From Nocardia jinanensis (lineage in GTDB: Bacteria > Actinomycetota > Actinomycetes > Mycobacteriales > Mycobacteriaceae), in contig NZ_BMMH01000005.1 in NCBI RefSeq assembly GCF_014645735.1, positions 232,168 to 296,167 of the forward strand: DNA of 64,000 nt, read 5' to 3'. The notes under the pieces are model-generated. The model had not been told where the DNA came from. It saw nothing but the letters and a program-made list of their open reading frames with translations, and searched no databases. The position numbers and the translations under genes were made by a program. Below are positions 9,937-18,287 of the stretch, piece after piece; position 1 is the stretch's first letter, and each line of letters opens with the position of its first letter.

Positions 9937-10121
9937 CCACACCCCGCCGAAATCCTCCAGCCGCGCGTAGTACCCGAGCGGCTGGAATTCGAAGGTCGGC
10001 GCAGTTCCGCCGTGCATTCCCGGCGGTTGGCGAACCGTGCTCGCGCGTTTTCGAAACGCTCGTCCGCGACGAGGTCGGGGCGGACGACACGCGCACAGAG
10101 ATCAGGCCCCGAGATCGAACC
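9937..10121 (-). pseudogene. Relic of a CaiB/BaiF-type (family III) CoA-transferase
   Basis: Two minus-strand reading frames join into a fragment of family III CoA-transferases. One frame reads LCARVVRPDLVADERFENARARFANRRE (about 10100-10020). The adjoining frame then reads YYARLEDFGGVW (about 9970-9937). This order and spacing matches the intact homologue at 43421-44629 (FCRAIGRAELADDPRFVDLAARRENRE ... LLATIDAPWAPVQ). At least one frameshift separates the pieces and neither N- nor C-terminal parts are recognisable. The rest of 9698-10424 holds no convincing gene. Confidence 0.45.
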
Positions 10122-10424
10122 CGCTGCGGTCGGCCGATCCCTTCGAGCCGTAGCCGTGGCCGCAGGGATCAGGGGAATCCGACACACCTCGTGTCGAGGT
10201 ACGTTCGAGGCCCGCGCGGCTGTTCCGGCGGCCCAGAGCCTCGGCTCTCATCCGATGCGTGGGCACGCCACCGCATCCACCCGCTTCGGGGATACGATCC
10301 CGGACGGGACCCGGGCCGGGTAGTCATGATCGCCGAGACTCCGTCGTTTCGACGAGTCGCCGGACACGACGCCGACACCGCGCCCGCCACAAATAATCGA
10401 TATCGACCTATCTGGAGCAGCAAG

Positions 10425-10511
10425 CTACATCGGCGGCAGCTGCCCCCGCAGGAGCAGCCAAGCGATCGTGCGCACCAGATTCTGGACCTCGTCGACGAAA
10501 TCGAACGTCAT
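10425..10511 (-). CDS. Possible 28-residue small protein
   Basis: Short ORF reading MTFDFVDEVQNLVRTIAWLL and ending LRGQLPPM. Its ATG is preceded at good spacing by a strong Shine-Dalgarno GAGGGGG. It lies 15 bases downstream of the stop of the small membrane protein gene, so it could be translated from the same mRNA. The central part is amphipathic to hydrophobic. No homologue is recognised. It could equally be chance. Confidence 0.35.
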   Translation of the reverse strand: MTFDFVDEVQNLVRTIAWLLLRGQLPPM

Positions 10512-10526
10512 ATGTCACCCCCTCGG

Positions 10527-10973
10527 TCACACCGGATGGGTGGCGTCCTGCGCCGCCACCCGAGTGGCCAGCACCCGCCCCACTCCGACGCCGGCCATGG
10601 CCGGAACGTAGATCAGCAGAACGATCCAGGCGGCGCCGGCAGTGAGCTCGAACAACAGTGAGTTTCCACCCGAGTTCAGGTACGGCAGCACGTCGGCGAT
10701 CCAGGCCGAAACGCCGGCCACCAGGCCGCCGGCCACGGCGGCCCGCAACCAGAGCAGCGAGAAGTCCGCCTCCGACCGGTCTCCGTACCGCAGCCGATCG
10801 CGGCGCCCGTCGGCGATACCCCAGACCAGCGAAACACCCACTACCAGCGCCAGTGTGATGATCCGGGCGGGCGAGGTCCAGTCCGTCCAGAAGAGGACCG
10901 TAAGACCCAGCAATGCCTGCGCGACACAGTGCACCAGCGCAAGCCCCAGAGCGCGCGTCAGTGAAGCAATCAT
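10527..10973 (-). CDS. Small four-helix membrane protein (B-4DMT transporter-like)
   Basis: 148-residue membrane protein with four hydrophobic segments. The pattern GVSLVWGIADGRRD after helix 2 and LVAGVSAWIADVLPYL resembles the small actinobacterial B-4DMT family, whose function is not established. The ATG at 10973 is chosen because it aligns with the family N-terminus; another in-frame ATG lies at 10982. Transcribed divergently from the TetR gene at 11199, with an inverted repeat between them. Confidence 0.7.
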   Translation of the reverse strand: MIASLTRALGLALVHCVAQALLGLTVLFWTDWTSPARIITLALVVGVSLVWGIADGRRDRLRYGDRSEADFSLLWLRAAVAGGLVAGVSAWIADVLPYLNSGGNSLLFELTAGAAWIVLLIYVPAMAGVGVGRVLATRVAAQDATHPV

Positions 10974-11035
10974 GGGCGCCATAATAGATTCGCGCCGCCG
11001 CCACGCGCTGACAAATGGGCAGAATAGCAATAATA

Positions 11036-11054
11036 GATAGATTATTAACCTATC
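11036..11054. promoter_or_regulatory. Inverted repeat GATAG-N9-CTATC, candidate operator
   Basis: GATAG (11036-11040) and CTATC (11050-11054) flank ATTATTAAC in an AT-rich stretch of the divergent intergenic region between the small membrane protein gene and the TetR gene. The core TAGATTATTAACCTA recurs with small changes in other promoters of the window (58030-58043 on the minus strand, 60904-60921; a related element at 53060-53076). Confidence 0.45.
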
Positions 11055-11198
11055 AACTGACCCCGCGCACCGAGAGATCGAAGTCGGTATCGACAACCCC
11101 GCCGGCAGGCCCCACGAGTCCGTAACCTGCCGGAAGTCTGTGCCGAGTGGAATGACAGTCCGTGAGACAATGACGGCTCCACCGGATGGAAGGGACAG

Positions 11199-11825
11199 AT
11201 GGCCGCGCCGGCTCATATGGGACGCCCGATGGGGGCAGACGGAGACCGGACCCGTCGGCGGATCAAGGCTGCCGCGATGAAGCACATCGCCGACGTCGGC
11301 TATGCCAACGCCACCATGAAGGCGATAGCGCGGGAGGCTCAACTCACCAGCGCCGCGATCTATCACTACTTCCCGTCCAAGGAATCCCTGGTCGTTGCGA
11401 CGTTGGCATCGGTGCAGGACGAGCTGATCGGGCGACTCCAGGAAGCGGCCGAGCGCGCGACCACATTGATCGACCGCCTCACCGCCATCCTCGAGGAGGC
11501 CCTCGCCTGCGTCGAGGACTATCCGTCGGTGACCAGATTCGAGGCGAGCATTTCGTACGAGACCAGCCGCCATCCGGACCTCTCCGCACTGCGCTCCCGC
11601 CGCCGGGAGGCAGAGGAGACGTTGTACGGCCGGCTGGTCAGCGATGCGGTGGCCGACGGTGAACTCTTACCCGAGGTCGATGAACAGTCCCTGGTCGACG
11701 TTATTTTGTCGATTTCGTCGGGGTTGGTGTACCTGTCCGCAACGTCTGTTCCGGAACGGCACCGCAGCGCCGTTCGCGCCTTCGAGGCGATCTTGGCTAC
11801 CGGACTGCCGGTAGCCGACAAGTAA
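11199..11825 (+). CDS. TetR-family regulator
   Basis: 208-residue TetR protein. The N-terminal helix-turn-helix is seen in TRRRIKAAAMKHIADVGYAN, TMKAIAREAQLTSAAIYHYF and PSKESLV. The C-terminal ligand domain is about 140 residues. The ATG at 11199 is 4-5 bases after GGAAGGGAC. It lies directly upstream of, and in the same direction as, the Rieske operon, whose 238-base leader holds an inverted repeat, so it is the likely controller of that operon. Confidence 0.85.
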   Translation: MAAPAHMGRPMGADGDRTRRRIKAAAMKHIADVGYANATMKAIAREAQLTSAAIYHYFPSKESLVVATLASVQDELIGRLQEAAERATTLIDRLTAILEEALACVEDYPSVTRFEASISYETSRHPDLSALRSRRREAEETLYGRLVSDAVADGELLPEVDEQSLVDVILSISSGLVYLSATSVPERHRSAVRAFEAILATGLPVADK

Positions 11826-11985
11826 TCCCGATCGCGCACGCCGTCGTTTGTCTTCGGCTCCCGCCGTCGACTCCTGTTCGGGGATCGGTCGCGGGACCGA
11901 GTGGCCGACACAGGGCGCGGATTCACCGCACCGAACATGGTCAACTCATTACACCTATTGACAGAGCGCGTTCTACGCCACAAAC

Positions 11986-12003
11986 TAACTCATCAATCAG
12001 TTA
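11986..12003. promoter_or_regulatory. Palindrome TAACT-N8-AGTTA upstream of the Rieske operon
   Basis: An 18-base imperfect palindrome (TAACTCATCAATCAGTTA) lies 60 bases before the Rieske gene start and 23 bases after a TTGACA hexamer (11958-11963). The arms are 5-bp perfect. Position and form suit a TetR operator for the gene at 11199-11825. The rest of 11826-12063 shows nothing else. Confidence 0.45.
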
Positions 12004-12063
12004 ATGATGCGGGACACACATTGTGCCCTACCGCTCTGATGCAGCCCACGTTTGGAGGCAGCA

Positions 12064-13401
12064 ATGACCACCCTCGAAGAACCGATGCAGGCAACCGCCG
12101 CGGCGATCCCGCATGCGATCACCAACCCGGCACGAGTGCCGGTCGAGCGGTACTTCTCCCCGGAGTTCGCCGCGCTGGAGAAGGAAAAACTGTGGACCAA
12201 GGTCTGGCAGATGGCGTGCCGGCTCGAGGAGATTCCCCGGGTGGGAGACTTCACCGAATACCAGATCAACGATCAGTCGATCCTCATCGTCCGCGAGAGC
12301 GAAGAGTCGATCAAGGCCTATTTCAACGCCTGCAGGCACCGCGCGACCGCACTCGGCGACGGTACCGGCACCTTTCACGGCGGCCAGATCGTCTGTCCGT
12401 ATCACGGCTGGCGGTGGAACCTCGACGGCAGTAACTCGTATGTCTACGCCGAGCGTGGATTCACCCCGGCGTGCCTGGACCCGGACAAGCTCCGGCTGCG
12501 GGAATGCCGGGTGGGCACCATGTTCGGGATGGTGTTCATCAATCTGGACCCCGAAGCGGAGCCGCTCGAGGTCGCGATGGACGGGATCCGGCAGAAGTTC
12601 GACCTGATCGGGTTCGACCGGATGAAGGTGCGCTGGTGGAAGCACGCGGTGCTGCCGGGCAACTGGAAGATGGCGCAGGAAGCCTTCCTGGAGGCGTACC
12701 ACGTGATGCAGGCGCATCCGTCGTTGAGCATGGGCGCCGCGGACGACGACTACGACGTCGACACACTGGGCGGCAACTTCGAATGCTTCGACAACGGCCA
12801 CGCGCACTCGCTGCTCGCCTCGACCGCGGGGTGCCCGGTCAAAGGAATGTCGATGGCGGACTACTTCATCCAGTTCAACAACGCCTTGTACATCGGCACC
12901 GACGCCTACGCCACCGACCGGGACATGTTCATCCAGCAAGGACTGCTCGAGAAAGACATCCCCGAGGACCAGTTCCCGATGGCGTTCTTCCAGGCGCTCT
13001 ACGAATACGCCCAGGGCGCCGGTATCCCGCTGCCGCCCCCGACCATGGAGACCAGCGGATACGGGCATATCTTCCCCAACATCACCGTGCTACCGGCCTA
13101 CGGGAACTCCATCATCTACCGGGTGCGACCCAACGGTGACGATCCCGAATCGTGCATTTTCGAGGTGTGGGCGGTGCAGATTCCCGCAGCCGAGGACGCC
13201 GAGAGCTTCGGCCGCCCCGAGCTCGAAGGGCCGATCCCGATCGAAGAATGGCCGCAGATCTTCAAAGAGGACTTCCAGAACATCGGAAGGCAACAGCGCG
13301 GTGTCCACACCCACGGGCTGCCGGATCTGGTCATGTCCGAGAAGTACGAAGCGATGATCGTCAACAGCCACAAGACGATCGACAAATACCTCTCCCGGTA
13401 A
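12064..13401 (+). CDS. Rieske non-heme iron oxygenase, alpha (catalytic) subunit
   Basis: 445-residue ring-hydroxylating oxygenase. The Rieske [2Fe-2S] ligands are C90-x-H92 and C111-x2-H114 (NACRHR, CPYHGWRWN). The mononuclear iron site is in NWKMAQEAFLEAYHVMQAHP with H213 and H218. A Glu (E210) sits where naphthalene dioxygenase has its bridging Asp. GGAGG precedes the ATG at 12064. It needs an electron supply; the 2Fe-2S ferredoxin gene follows at once. No small beta subunit is present. Substrate unknown; a monooxygenation or demethylation role is as possible as dioxygenation. Confidence 0.92.
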   Translation: MTTLEEPMQATAAAIPHAITNPARVPVERYFSPEFAALEKEKLWTKVWQMACRLEEIPRVGDFTEYQINDQSILIVRESEESIKAYFNACRHRATALGDGTGTFHGGQIVCPYHGWRWNLDGSNSYVYAERGFTPACLDPDKLRLRECRVGTMFGMVFINLDPEAEPLEVAMDGIRQKFDLIGFDRMKVRWWKHAVLPGNWKMAQEAFLEAYHVMQAHPSLSMGAADDDYDVDTLGGNFECFDNGHAHSLLASTAGCPVKGMSMADYFIQFNNALYIGTDAYATDRDMFIQQGLLEKDIPEDQFPMAFFQALYEYAQGAGIPLPPPTMETSGYGHIFPNITVLPAYGNSIIYRVRPNGDDPESCIFEVWAVQIPAAEDAESFGRPELEGPIPIEEWPQIFKEDFQNIGRQQRGVHTHGLPDLVMSEKYEAMIVNSHKTIDKYLSR

Positions 13402-13407
13402 CCGGAC

Positions 13408-13755
13408 GTGGCACAGGTACGGGTGGAACCCGCCGGCATCGATCTCGACGTCGCGCCCGGTCAGACGATATTCGAGACCGCGCTCGCGGCGGGAGTGACA
13501 TGGCCGACCGTCTGCTTCGGCCAGGCGCGCTGCACGGCGTGCGCGCTGAAGATCCTCGACGGGCACCAGAACGCCGGGCCCGTCGAGCCCGAGGAGCGGG
13601 ACCTGCTCCAGCAGATGGCCAGTCGTCGCCGCCGATCCGCGATACGCGACACCCGGATCGCTTGCCGGATGACGGTGCTCGGCCCGGTGACCGTGGACAA
13701 GCGCGGCGCGAAGAGGCAGACCGATCCCGAAGCGAACGGTGATCGAAATGAATGA
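13408..13755 (+). CDS. 2Fe-2S plant-type ferredoxin
   Basis: 115-residue soluble electron carrier starting at GTG 13408, six bases after the oxygenase stop. Cluster ligands appear as C-x5-C-x2-C in VCFGQARCTACAL, with the fourth Cys in RIACRM. An insert rich in Arg and Glu lies between the third and fourth Cys. Its position suggests it feeds the Rieske oxygenase or accepts electrons from the next flavoprotein. The 3' end overlaps the next gene by eight bases. Confidence 0.88.
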   Translation: MAQVRVEPAGIDLDVAPGQTIFETALAAGVTWPTVCFGQARCTACALKILDGHQNAGPVEPEERDLLQQMASRRRRSAIRDTRIACRMTVLGPVTVDKRGAKRQTDPEANGDRNE

Positions 13756-15424
13756 GAACACTGGTGGATTCGAGGCAAATGTGACAACGCAAGATCGTGC
13801 GGCAGGAAAGGACGACACCACCTACGACGTGATCGTCGTCGGTTTCGGTGGCGCCGGAGCCTGCGCGGCCATCGCCGCCGCCGACGCCGGCGCCTCCGTG
13901 CTCGTCCTCGACCGGTCCTATGGCGGTGGGTCCACCTATCACTCCGGTGGAGTGGTCTACGCCGGCGGCGGGACCGGCACCCAGCGGGCGGCGGGCGTCC
14001 CCGACAGTGCCGACAATATGTACGCGTACCTGCGCAAAGAGATCGGTGACGCGGTCACCGAGGAGACGCTGCGCCGGTTCGTCGACACCAGCCCGGCGAT
14101 GATCGAGTGGCTCGAGGCACAGGGGCTCGAGTTCGAAGGCAGCGTCTGCCCCTACAAGACCTCCTATCCCACCAACCGGCACTACCTCTACTATTCCGGC
14201 AACGAATTGGCCGCCGGCTTTTCGGATATCGCCGAGCCGGCGCCCCGAGGCCACCGCGTACGAGCGAAGAACTTCTCGGGTGCGACCTTCTTCGAGCGGC
14301 TGCGGGACTCCGCCCTCCGGAAGGGCGTGACCTTTCGCCCCCTCGCCGAGGTGTCCGGCCTCATCGTCGACGGTGATGCGATCGTCGGCGTCGAATTCCA
14401 CGCACCCGCACCGGACCGTATGCCGGGCCGAGGTTTCGAAAAGCTCACCAAGTTGGCGGAGAAGCTGCAGGTCTGGCACAACTCGTCAGGAATACGACTG
14501 AACCGGATCGTCGAGCGTGATCGCCGTAAGCGCGCCACGGCGCACCGGGCGCACGCTCGAGCGGGCGTCATCCTCTCGGCCGGCGGGTTCGGCTTCAACC
14601 GAGCACTGGTGGACCAGTACGCACCGGCCTGGTCGGCGATCGACGCGCTGGGGACCGTCGGTGACGACGGTACGGCACTCCGGCTCGGCGCCCAGGTCGA
14701 GGCCCGCACAGCCAAATTGGGGTCGATGTCGGGATGGCGGTTCATCGCACCACCGTCAGGTTTTCTGGAGGGCATCGTCGTCGACGGCGACGGTGTTCGA
14801 TTCGCCAACGAACAGCTCTACGGGGCAACGATGACGACGCCCATGGTGGAGGAACACCAGGCGCGGGCCTTCCTGATCGTCGACTCCGCGACCTGGCGAC
14901 TTGCCCGCAGTCAAACACGCACCCAGGCAGCCTTCTTCCACGTACCGCAGCTGGCATATGTTTTCGGCCCGGCCGGGCACTCGAAGGCCGCTACGCTGAC
15001 CGAGCTGGCCGCTGCGATCGGCGTCTCCGCGGAGGGTTTGACAGCGACTGCCGCACAATACAATTCGGATATCGATCAGGGCCGCCCCGACGCTTTCGGG
15101 AAGAAGGACGAGGTCCGGCATCGGCTCGATGAAGGCCCGTTCTACGCCGTCGATCTGTCGCCCGATGTCTCCGTCACCTACCCGTTCAAGTTCATCACCC
15201 TCGGCGGCCTGGTCGTCGACGAAGCGACCGGCCAGGTCGTCCGGGAGAACGGCGAGACGATTCGCGGGCTCTATGCGGCCGGTCGTTCCGCCGTCGGCCT
15301 CTGCAGCAACAGTTACGTCTCGGGCTTATCGCTCGCCGACGCCGTGTTCTCCGGTCGCCGGGCCGGTGAACACGCCGCCGGCGTATCGACGTCAACCACC
15401 ATCGAAACCCAGGAGAGGTCATGA
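13748..15424 (+). CDS. FAD-dependent dehydrogenase of the fumarate reductase / 3-ketosteroid-delta1-dehydrogenase type
   Basis: 558-residue flavoprotein. The N-terminal dinucleotide-binding motif is GFGGAG (about 32-37), followed by VLVLDRSYGGGSTYHSGG. A C-terminal FAD segment FKFITLGGLVVDEATGQV and GLYAAGRSAVGLCSNSYVSGLSLADAVFSGRRAG is characteristic of the FAD_binding_2 family that includes KstD. Predicted reaction: alpha,beta-dehydrogenation of a cyclic ketone, or a related reduction. The ATG at 13748 overlaps the ferredoxin gene. The exact substrate cannot be read from sequence. Confidence 0.85.
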   Translation: MNENTGGFEANVTTQDRAAGKDDTTYDVIVVGFGGAGACAAIAAADAGASVLVLDRSYGGGSTYHSGGVVYAGGGTGTQRAAGVPDSADNMYAYLRKEIGDAVTEETLRRFVDTSPAMIEWLEAQGLEFEGSVCPYKTSYPTNRHYLYYSGNELAAGFSDIAEPAPRGHRVRAKNFSGATFFERLRDSALRKGVTFRPLAEVSGLIVDGDAIVGVEFHAPAPDRMPGRGFEKLTKLAEKLQVWHNSSGIRLNRIVERDRRKRATAHRAHARAGVILSAGGFGFNRALVDQYAPAWSAIDALGTVGDDGTALRLGAQVEARTAKLGSMSGWRFIAPPSGFLEGIVVDGDGVRFANEQLYGATMTTPMVEEHQARAFLIVDSATWRLARSQTRTQAAFFHVPQLAYVFGPAGHSKAATLTELAAAIGVSAEGLTATAAQYNSDIDQGRPDAFGKKDEVRHRLDEGPFYAVDLSPDVSVTYPFKFITLGGLVVDEATGQVVRENGETIRGLYAAGRSAVGLCSNSYVSGLSLADAVFSGRRAGEHAAGVSTSTTIETQERS

Positions 15425-16410
15425 CCCCGACCACGCCGGTCCCCGACGCCGACACCCAGGTCGCGCTCTACCGCACGGCGACCCGGATCAAACTCTTCGA
15501 CGAGAAGTATCTGTCGTTGATGAAAAGCGGCGCCATCGGCGGCATGTACTACTCGCCGCGCGGCCAGGAGTTCGCCGCTGTCTCGGTCGCGGCTCATCTG
15601 CGCCCCGACGACTACGTCGTCACCATCTATCGCGGTCTGCACGATCAGATCGCGAAAGGTGTACCACTGCGCGAATTGTGGGCCGAATTCCTCGGTAAGG
15701 CCGCCGGCACCTGCGGCGGGAAGGGCGGGCCGATGCACGTCACCTCCCCGGAGCACGGCCTGATGGTGACCACCGGTGTCGTAGGTTCCGGCCTGCCCAT
15801 CGCGAACGGCATCGCCCTGTCCGCCGCGATGCGCGGAACCGACCAGGTCACCGTGGTCAACTTCGGTGACGGCGCCTCCAATATCGGCGCCTTCCACGAA
15901 TCCCTCAACCTGGCCTCGGTCTGGAAACTGCCGGTGGTCTTCGTCTGCCAGAACAACCTGTACGCCGAGTACACCCCACTCGCCGACGGCACCTCCATCG
16001 ACCGCATCGCCGACCGCGCCGCCGCCTACTCGATGCCCGGTGTCACCGTCGACGGCAACGACCCGATCGCGACGTACCGGGTTGCCGGTGACGCAGTCGA
16101 GCGCGCACGCCGTGGCGACGGCCCTACTCTCGTCGAGGCGCTGACCTACCGGTTCAACGGTCACGTGATCGGCGACCAGCAGGTCTACATCCCCAAAGAG
16201 GAGTTGTCGGCCGCCATTGCCGCCGATCCCGTGCTGCGGTACCGAGAACAGTTGATCGCCGAGGGCACCGCCACCGCGGCGCAACTCGACACGATCGATG
16301 AGGAGGCGGCCGCCGAGATCGCCGACGCCGCCGAATTCGCGCTCAACGCACCTTGGCCGGACCCGTCCGCACTGACCACCGACGTGTACGCCGAGGAGGC
16401 GATCGCATGA
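15421..16410 (+). CDS. TPP-dependent dehydrogenase E1 component, alpha subunit (acetoin/pyruvate dehydrogenase type)
   Basis: 329 residues with the TPP/Mg motif NFGDGASNIGAFHESLNLASVWKLPVVFVCQNN (GDG about 149-151) and the E1-alpha signature GGKGGPMHVTSPEHG. With the beta subunit it should decarboxylate a 2-oxo acid or cleave an acyloin or 1,2-diketone and pass an acyl group to a lipoyl carrier. It overlaps the flavoprotein gene and the beta-subunit gene by ATGA. The acetoin-type relatives (AcoA) are the closest match by motif. Confidence 0.88.
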   Translation: MTPTTPVPDADTQVALYRTATRIKLFDEKYLSLMKSGAIGGMYYSPRGQEFAAVSVAAHLRPDDYVVTIYRGLHDQIAKGVPLRELWAEFLGKAAGTCGGKGGPMHVTSPEHGLMVTTGVVGSGLPIANGIALSAAMRGTDQVTVVNFGDGASNIGAFHESLNLASVWKLPVVFVCQNNLYAEYTPLADGTSIDRIADRAAAYSMPGVTVDGNDPIATYRVAGDAVERARRGDGPTLVEALTYRFNGHVIGDQQVYIPKEELSAAIAADPVLRYREQLIAEGTATAAQLDTIDEEAAAEIADAAEFALNAPWPDPSALTTDVYAEEAIA

Positions 16411-17417
16411 CCATCCAGGATGAGCGCACCACCGTCGCGACGAAGAATCTGCTCTTCGTCCAAGCGATCAACGAGGCACTGCACACCGCGATGGAACTCG
16501 ACGACAGTGTCTTCGCGCTCGGCGAGGACATCATGGACCCCGGCGGGGGCGGGTTCGGCGTGCACAAGGGCCTGGAAACCAAGTACGGATCGGCTCGTGT
16601 ACGCGCCACCCCGATCTCCGAGCAGGCGATCATGGGCGCGGCGATCGGTGCGGCGATGACCGGCCTGCGCCCGGTCGCCGAAATCATGCTGATGAACTTC
16701 GTGCACGTCTGCGCGGACCAGTTGATCAACCACGCCGCCAAAATGCGCTACATGTCCGGCGGGCGCACCCCGGTGCCACTGACCGTCCGCACCGCCACCG
16801 GCACCGGCGGCGGATTCGGCGCCCAGCACTCCGATATGCTCGAGGCACCTCTGGCGCATGCGGCCGGCCTCAAAGTCATCGTGCCCAGCAACCCCGCCGA
16901 CGCCAAGGGACTGCTCCTCTCCGCCATCTTCGACGACGACCCGTGCGTCTTCGTGGAAATGACCGGGCTGTACTTCGCCGCGAAGGGCGAGGTCCCCGAG
17001 GGGGATTACCGAGTACCACTGGGCCGGGCTGCCATTGCTCGCCCGGGCAGCGATGTCACCATCCTCACCTACGGCAGGCAGGTTCTCGACAGCCTCACGG
17101 CGGCGCAGACCCTCGCCGGCGAAGGAATCGACGTCGAGGTGATCGACCTCCGAACGATCCAGCCGCTCGACCTGCCCACCATCCTGGCTTCGGTGGCCAA
17201 GACCAAGCGGGCTGTGATCGTCCACGAAGCGGTGCGGCGCGGCGGTTTCGGCGCCGAATTGGCCGCCACTGTTCAAGAAGAGCTTTTCGGCGAGCTCGCC
17301 GGCCCGGTGCTGCGAGTAACGGCGCCGAACACCCCGGTGCCCTATGCCGGAACGCTCGAGCAGGCCTATCTTCCCGGCCCCGACAAGATCGCCGCGGCCG
17401 TCCGCACGCTCGCCTAG
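16407..17417 (+). CDS. TPP-dependent dehydrogenase E1 component, beta subunit
   Basis: 336-residue transketolase-like subunit: GEDIMDPGGGGFGVHKGLETKYG, ISEQAIMGAAIGAAMTGLRPVAEIM, RTATGTGGGFGAQHSD and the C-terminal domain IDLRTIQPLDLPTILASVAKTKRAVIVHEAVRRGGFGAE. These mark the beta subunit of 2-oxo acid or acetoin dehydrogenases. The ATG at 16407 is coupled to the alpha subunit. No E2 acyltransferase or E3 follows; only a lone lipoyl domain. Confidence 0.9.
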   Translation: MTIQDERTTVATKNLLFVQAINEALHTAMELDDSVFALGEDIMDPGGGGFGVHKGLETKYGSARVRATPISEQAIMGAAIGAAMTGLRPVAEIMLMNFVHVCADQLINHAAKMRYMSGGRTPVPLTVRTATGTGGGFGAQHSDMLEAPLAHAAGLKVIVPSNPADAKGLLLSAIFDDDPCVFVEMTGLYFAAKGEVPEGDYRVPLGRAAIARPGSDVTILTYGRQVLDSLTAAQTLAGEGIDVEVIDLRTIQPLDLPTILASVAKTKRAVIVHEAVRRGGFGAELAATVQEELFGELAGPVLRVTAPNTPVPYAGTLEQAYLPGPDKIAAAVRTLA

Positions 17418-17470
17418 CGAGCACTCGATAATCCCCTACCGAAATCGCACCTACTTCAGGAACAAGGACA

Positions 17471-17704
17471 GTGACCGTGGAAATCAAGATCCCACAACTC
17501 GGCGTGACCATGACGGAAGGCGAGATCACCGAGTGGCTGGTGGAGGACGGGGCGTCGGTCACCGAGGGCGAGCCGATCTACAACCTGGCCACAGACAAGA
17601 CCGAAACCGAGATCGAATCACCGGGCACGGGGACCCTCGAAATCGTGGGCGAGATCGAGACGACCTACGAGGTCGGGACGGTCGTCGGAAGAATCCGCCA
17701 GTAG
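17471..17704 (+). CDS. Stand-alone lipoyl (biotinyl-lipoyl) carrier domain
   Basis: 77-residue protein that is a single lipoyl domain: PQLGVTMTEGEITEWLVEDGASVTEGEPIYNLATDKTETEIESPGTG. The lipoylated lysine is K43 in the DKTETE loop. The peripheral-subunit-binding and acyltransferase domains of a normal E2 are absent. It starts at GTG 17471 (another GTG at 17477). Encoded 53 bases after E1 beta, it probably serves as the acceptor for that E1; how the acyl group moves onward is not evident here. Confidence 0.85.
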   Translation: MTVEIKIPQLGVTMTEGEITEWLVEDGASVTEGEPIYNLATDKTETEIESPGTGTLEIVGEIETTYEVGTVVGRIRQ

Positions 17705-17732
17705 GAACTGCTCGTGGTCGAGGAGAACGCAC

Positions 17733-18153
17733 ATGTCCGAGCCGCATGAAACAGCCGGCAATGACGCGACCGCCCCCGAACCCGGGCCGACAGGGCAGGG
17801 GACCCGGGCAGAGTTCCGGATATTCACCGGCGAGCCGGTCGTCGATCTGTCGCAGATCATGGACTTTCCGGGCTATCCCGAGGAAGTCGTGGATTCGATC
17901 CCGCCCGAGGAATTCGCGCTCATGGCGGGAGGTGCCCTCTGTACCCCGAGGGGCTCGGTACGGCTACCGCGCCGGCCCCGAAGGCGTGACGGTCTTGGAG
18001 TTCCGGCACGCCACGAAGTTCGATATCGACATCACCGACAGGCGCCCCTCTGTCTGGAGCGAATTACGCAGATCCGCACGTGAACACAACGGCTGGCCGG
18101 GCTTCTACGAAGCAGCCGGCTATCGGAGCCAGAATGTCGGCACGGACCGATAG
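17733..18153 (+). pseudogene. Cupin-like protein gene disrupted by a frameshift
   Basis: The N-terminal half starts at ATG 17733 and reads RIFTGEPVVDLSQIMDFPGY and EEVVDSIPPEEFALMAGGAL. At about 17945 the homology passes to another frame, VPRGARYGYRAGPEGVTVLE, continuing FRHATKFDIDITD and WPGFYEAAGYRSQ to the stop at 18153. In frame 1 the protein instead runs into arginine-rich nonsense ending at 18083. The second half resembles the end of a cupin barrel (vPrGaryGyrAGpeG). The His-rich first cupin motif is missing, so material may also be lost. A single-base sequencing error is the alternative. Confidence 0.6.
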
Positions 18154-18182
18154 CGCAACCAGCTGACCTGTCAGCACGACCC

Positions 18183-18214
18183 TCCCCCGAAGGCCGGCCA
18201 CGGACTTCGGGGGA
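18183..18214. terminator. Hairpin terminator between convergent genes
   Basis: Perfect 10-bp inverted repeat TCCCCCGAAG (18183-18192) and CTTCGGGGGA (18205-18214) with a 12-base loop. It lies between the end of the cupin-like gene (+) and the end of the SDR gene (-), so it can serve both directions. No U tract is present, as is usual in these bacteria. Confidence 0.6.
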
Positions 18215-18287
18215 TTGTCGCGCCCCGATCCGGACGGGCAGGGCGAGGTGGCAACGCTGTCGGCCGGGTGTCTTCGCGCGCGGGCGG

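Noticed and set aside
9804..10661. 285-codon plus-strand frame after the mce operon
   Set aside because: Protein is Arg/Pro/Ser-rich without family features and runs into the small membrane protein gene; the CoA-transferase relic on the other strand explains part of the region.
15421..17417. Reading E1 alpha/beta as part of the housekeeping pyruvate dehydrogenase
   Set aside because: Many actinobacteria use a single-chain AceE for pyruvate, and these genes are tightly coupled to oxygenase genes; a specialised role is more likely, although not proved.
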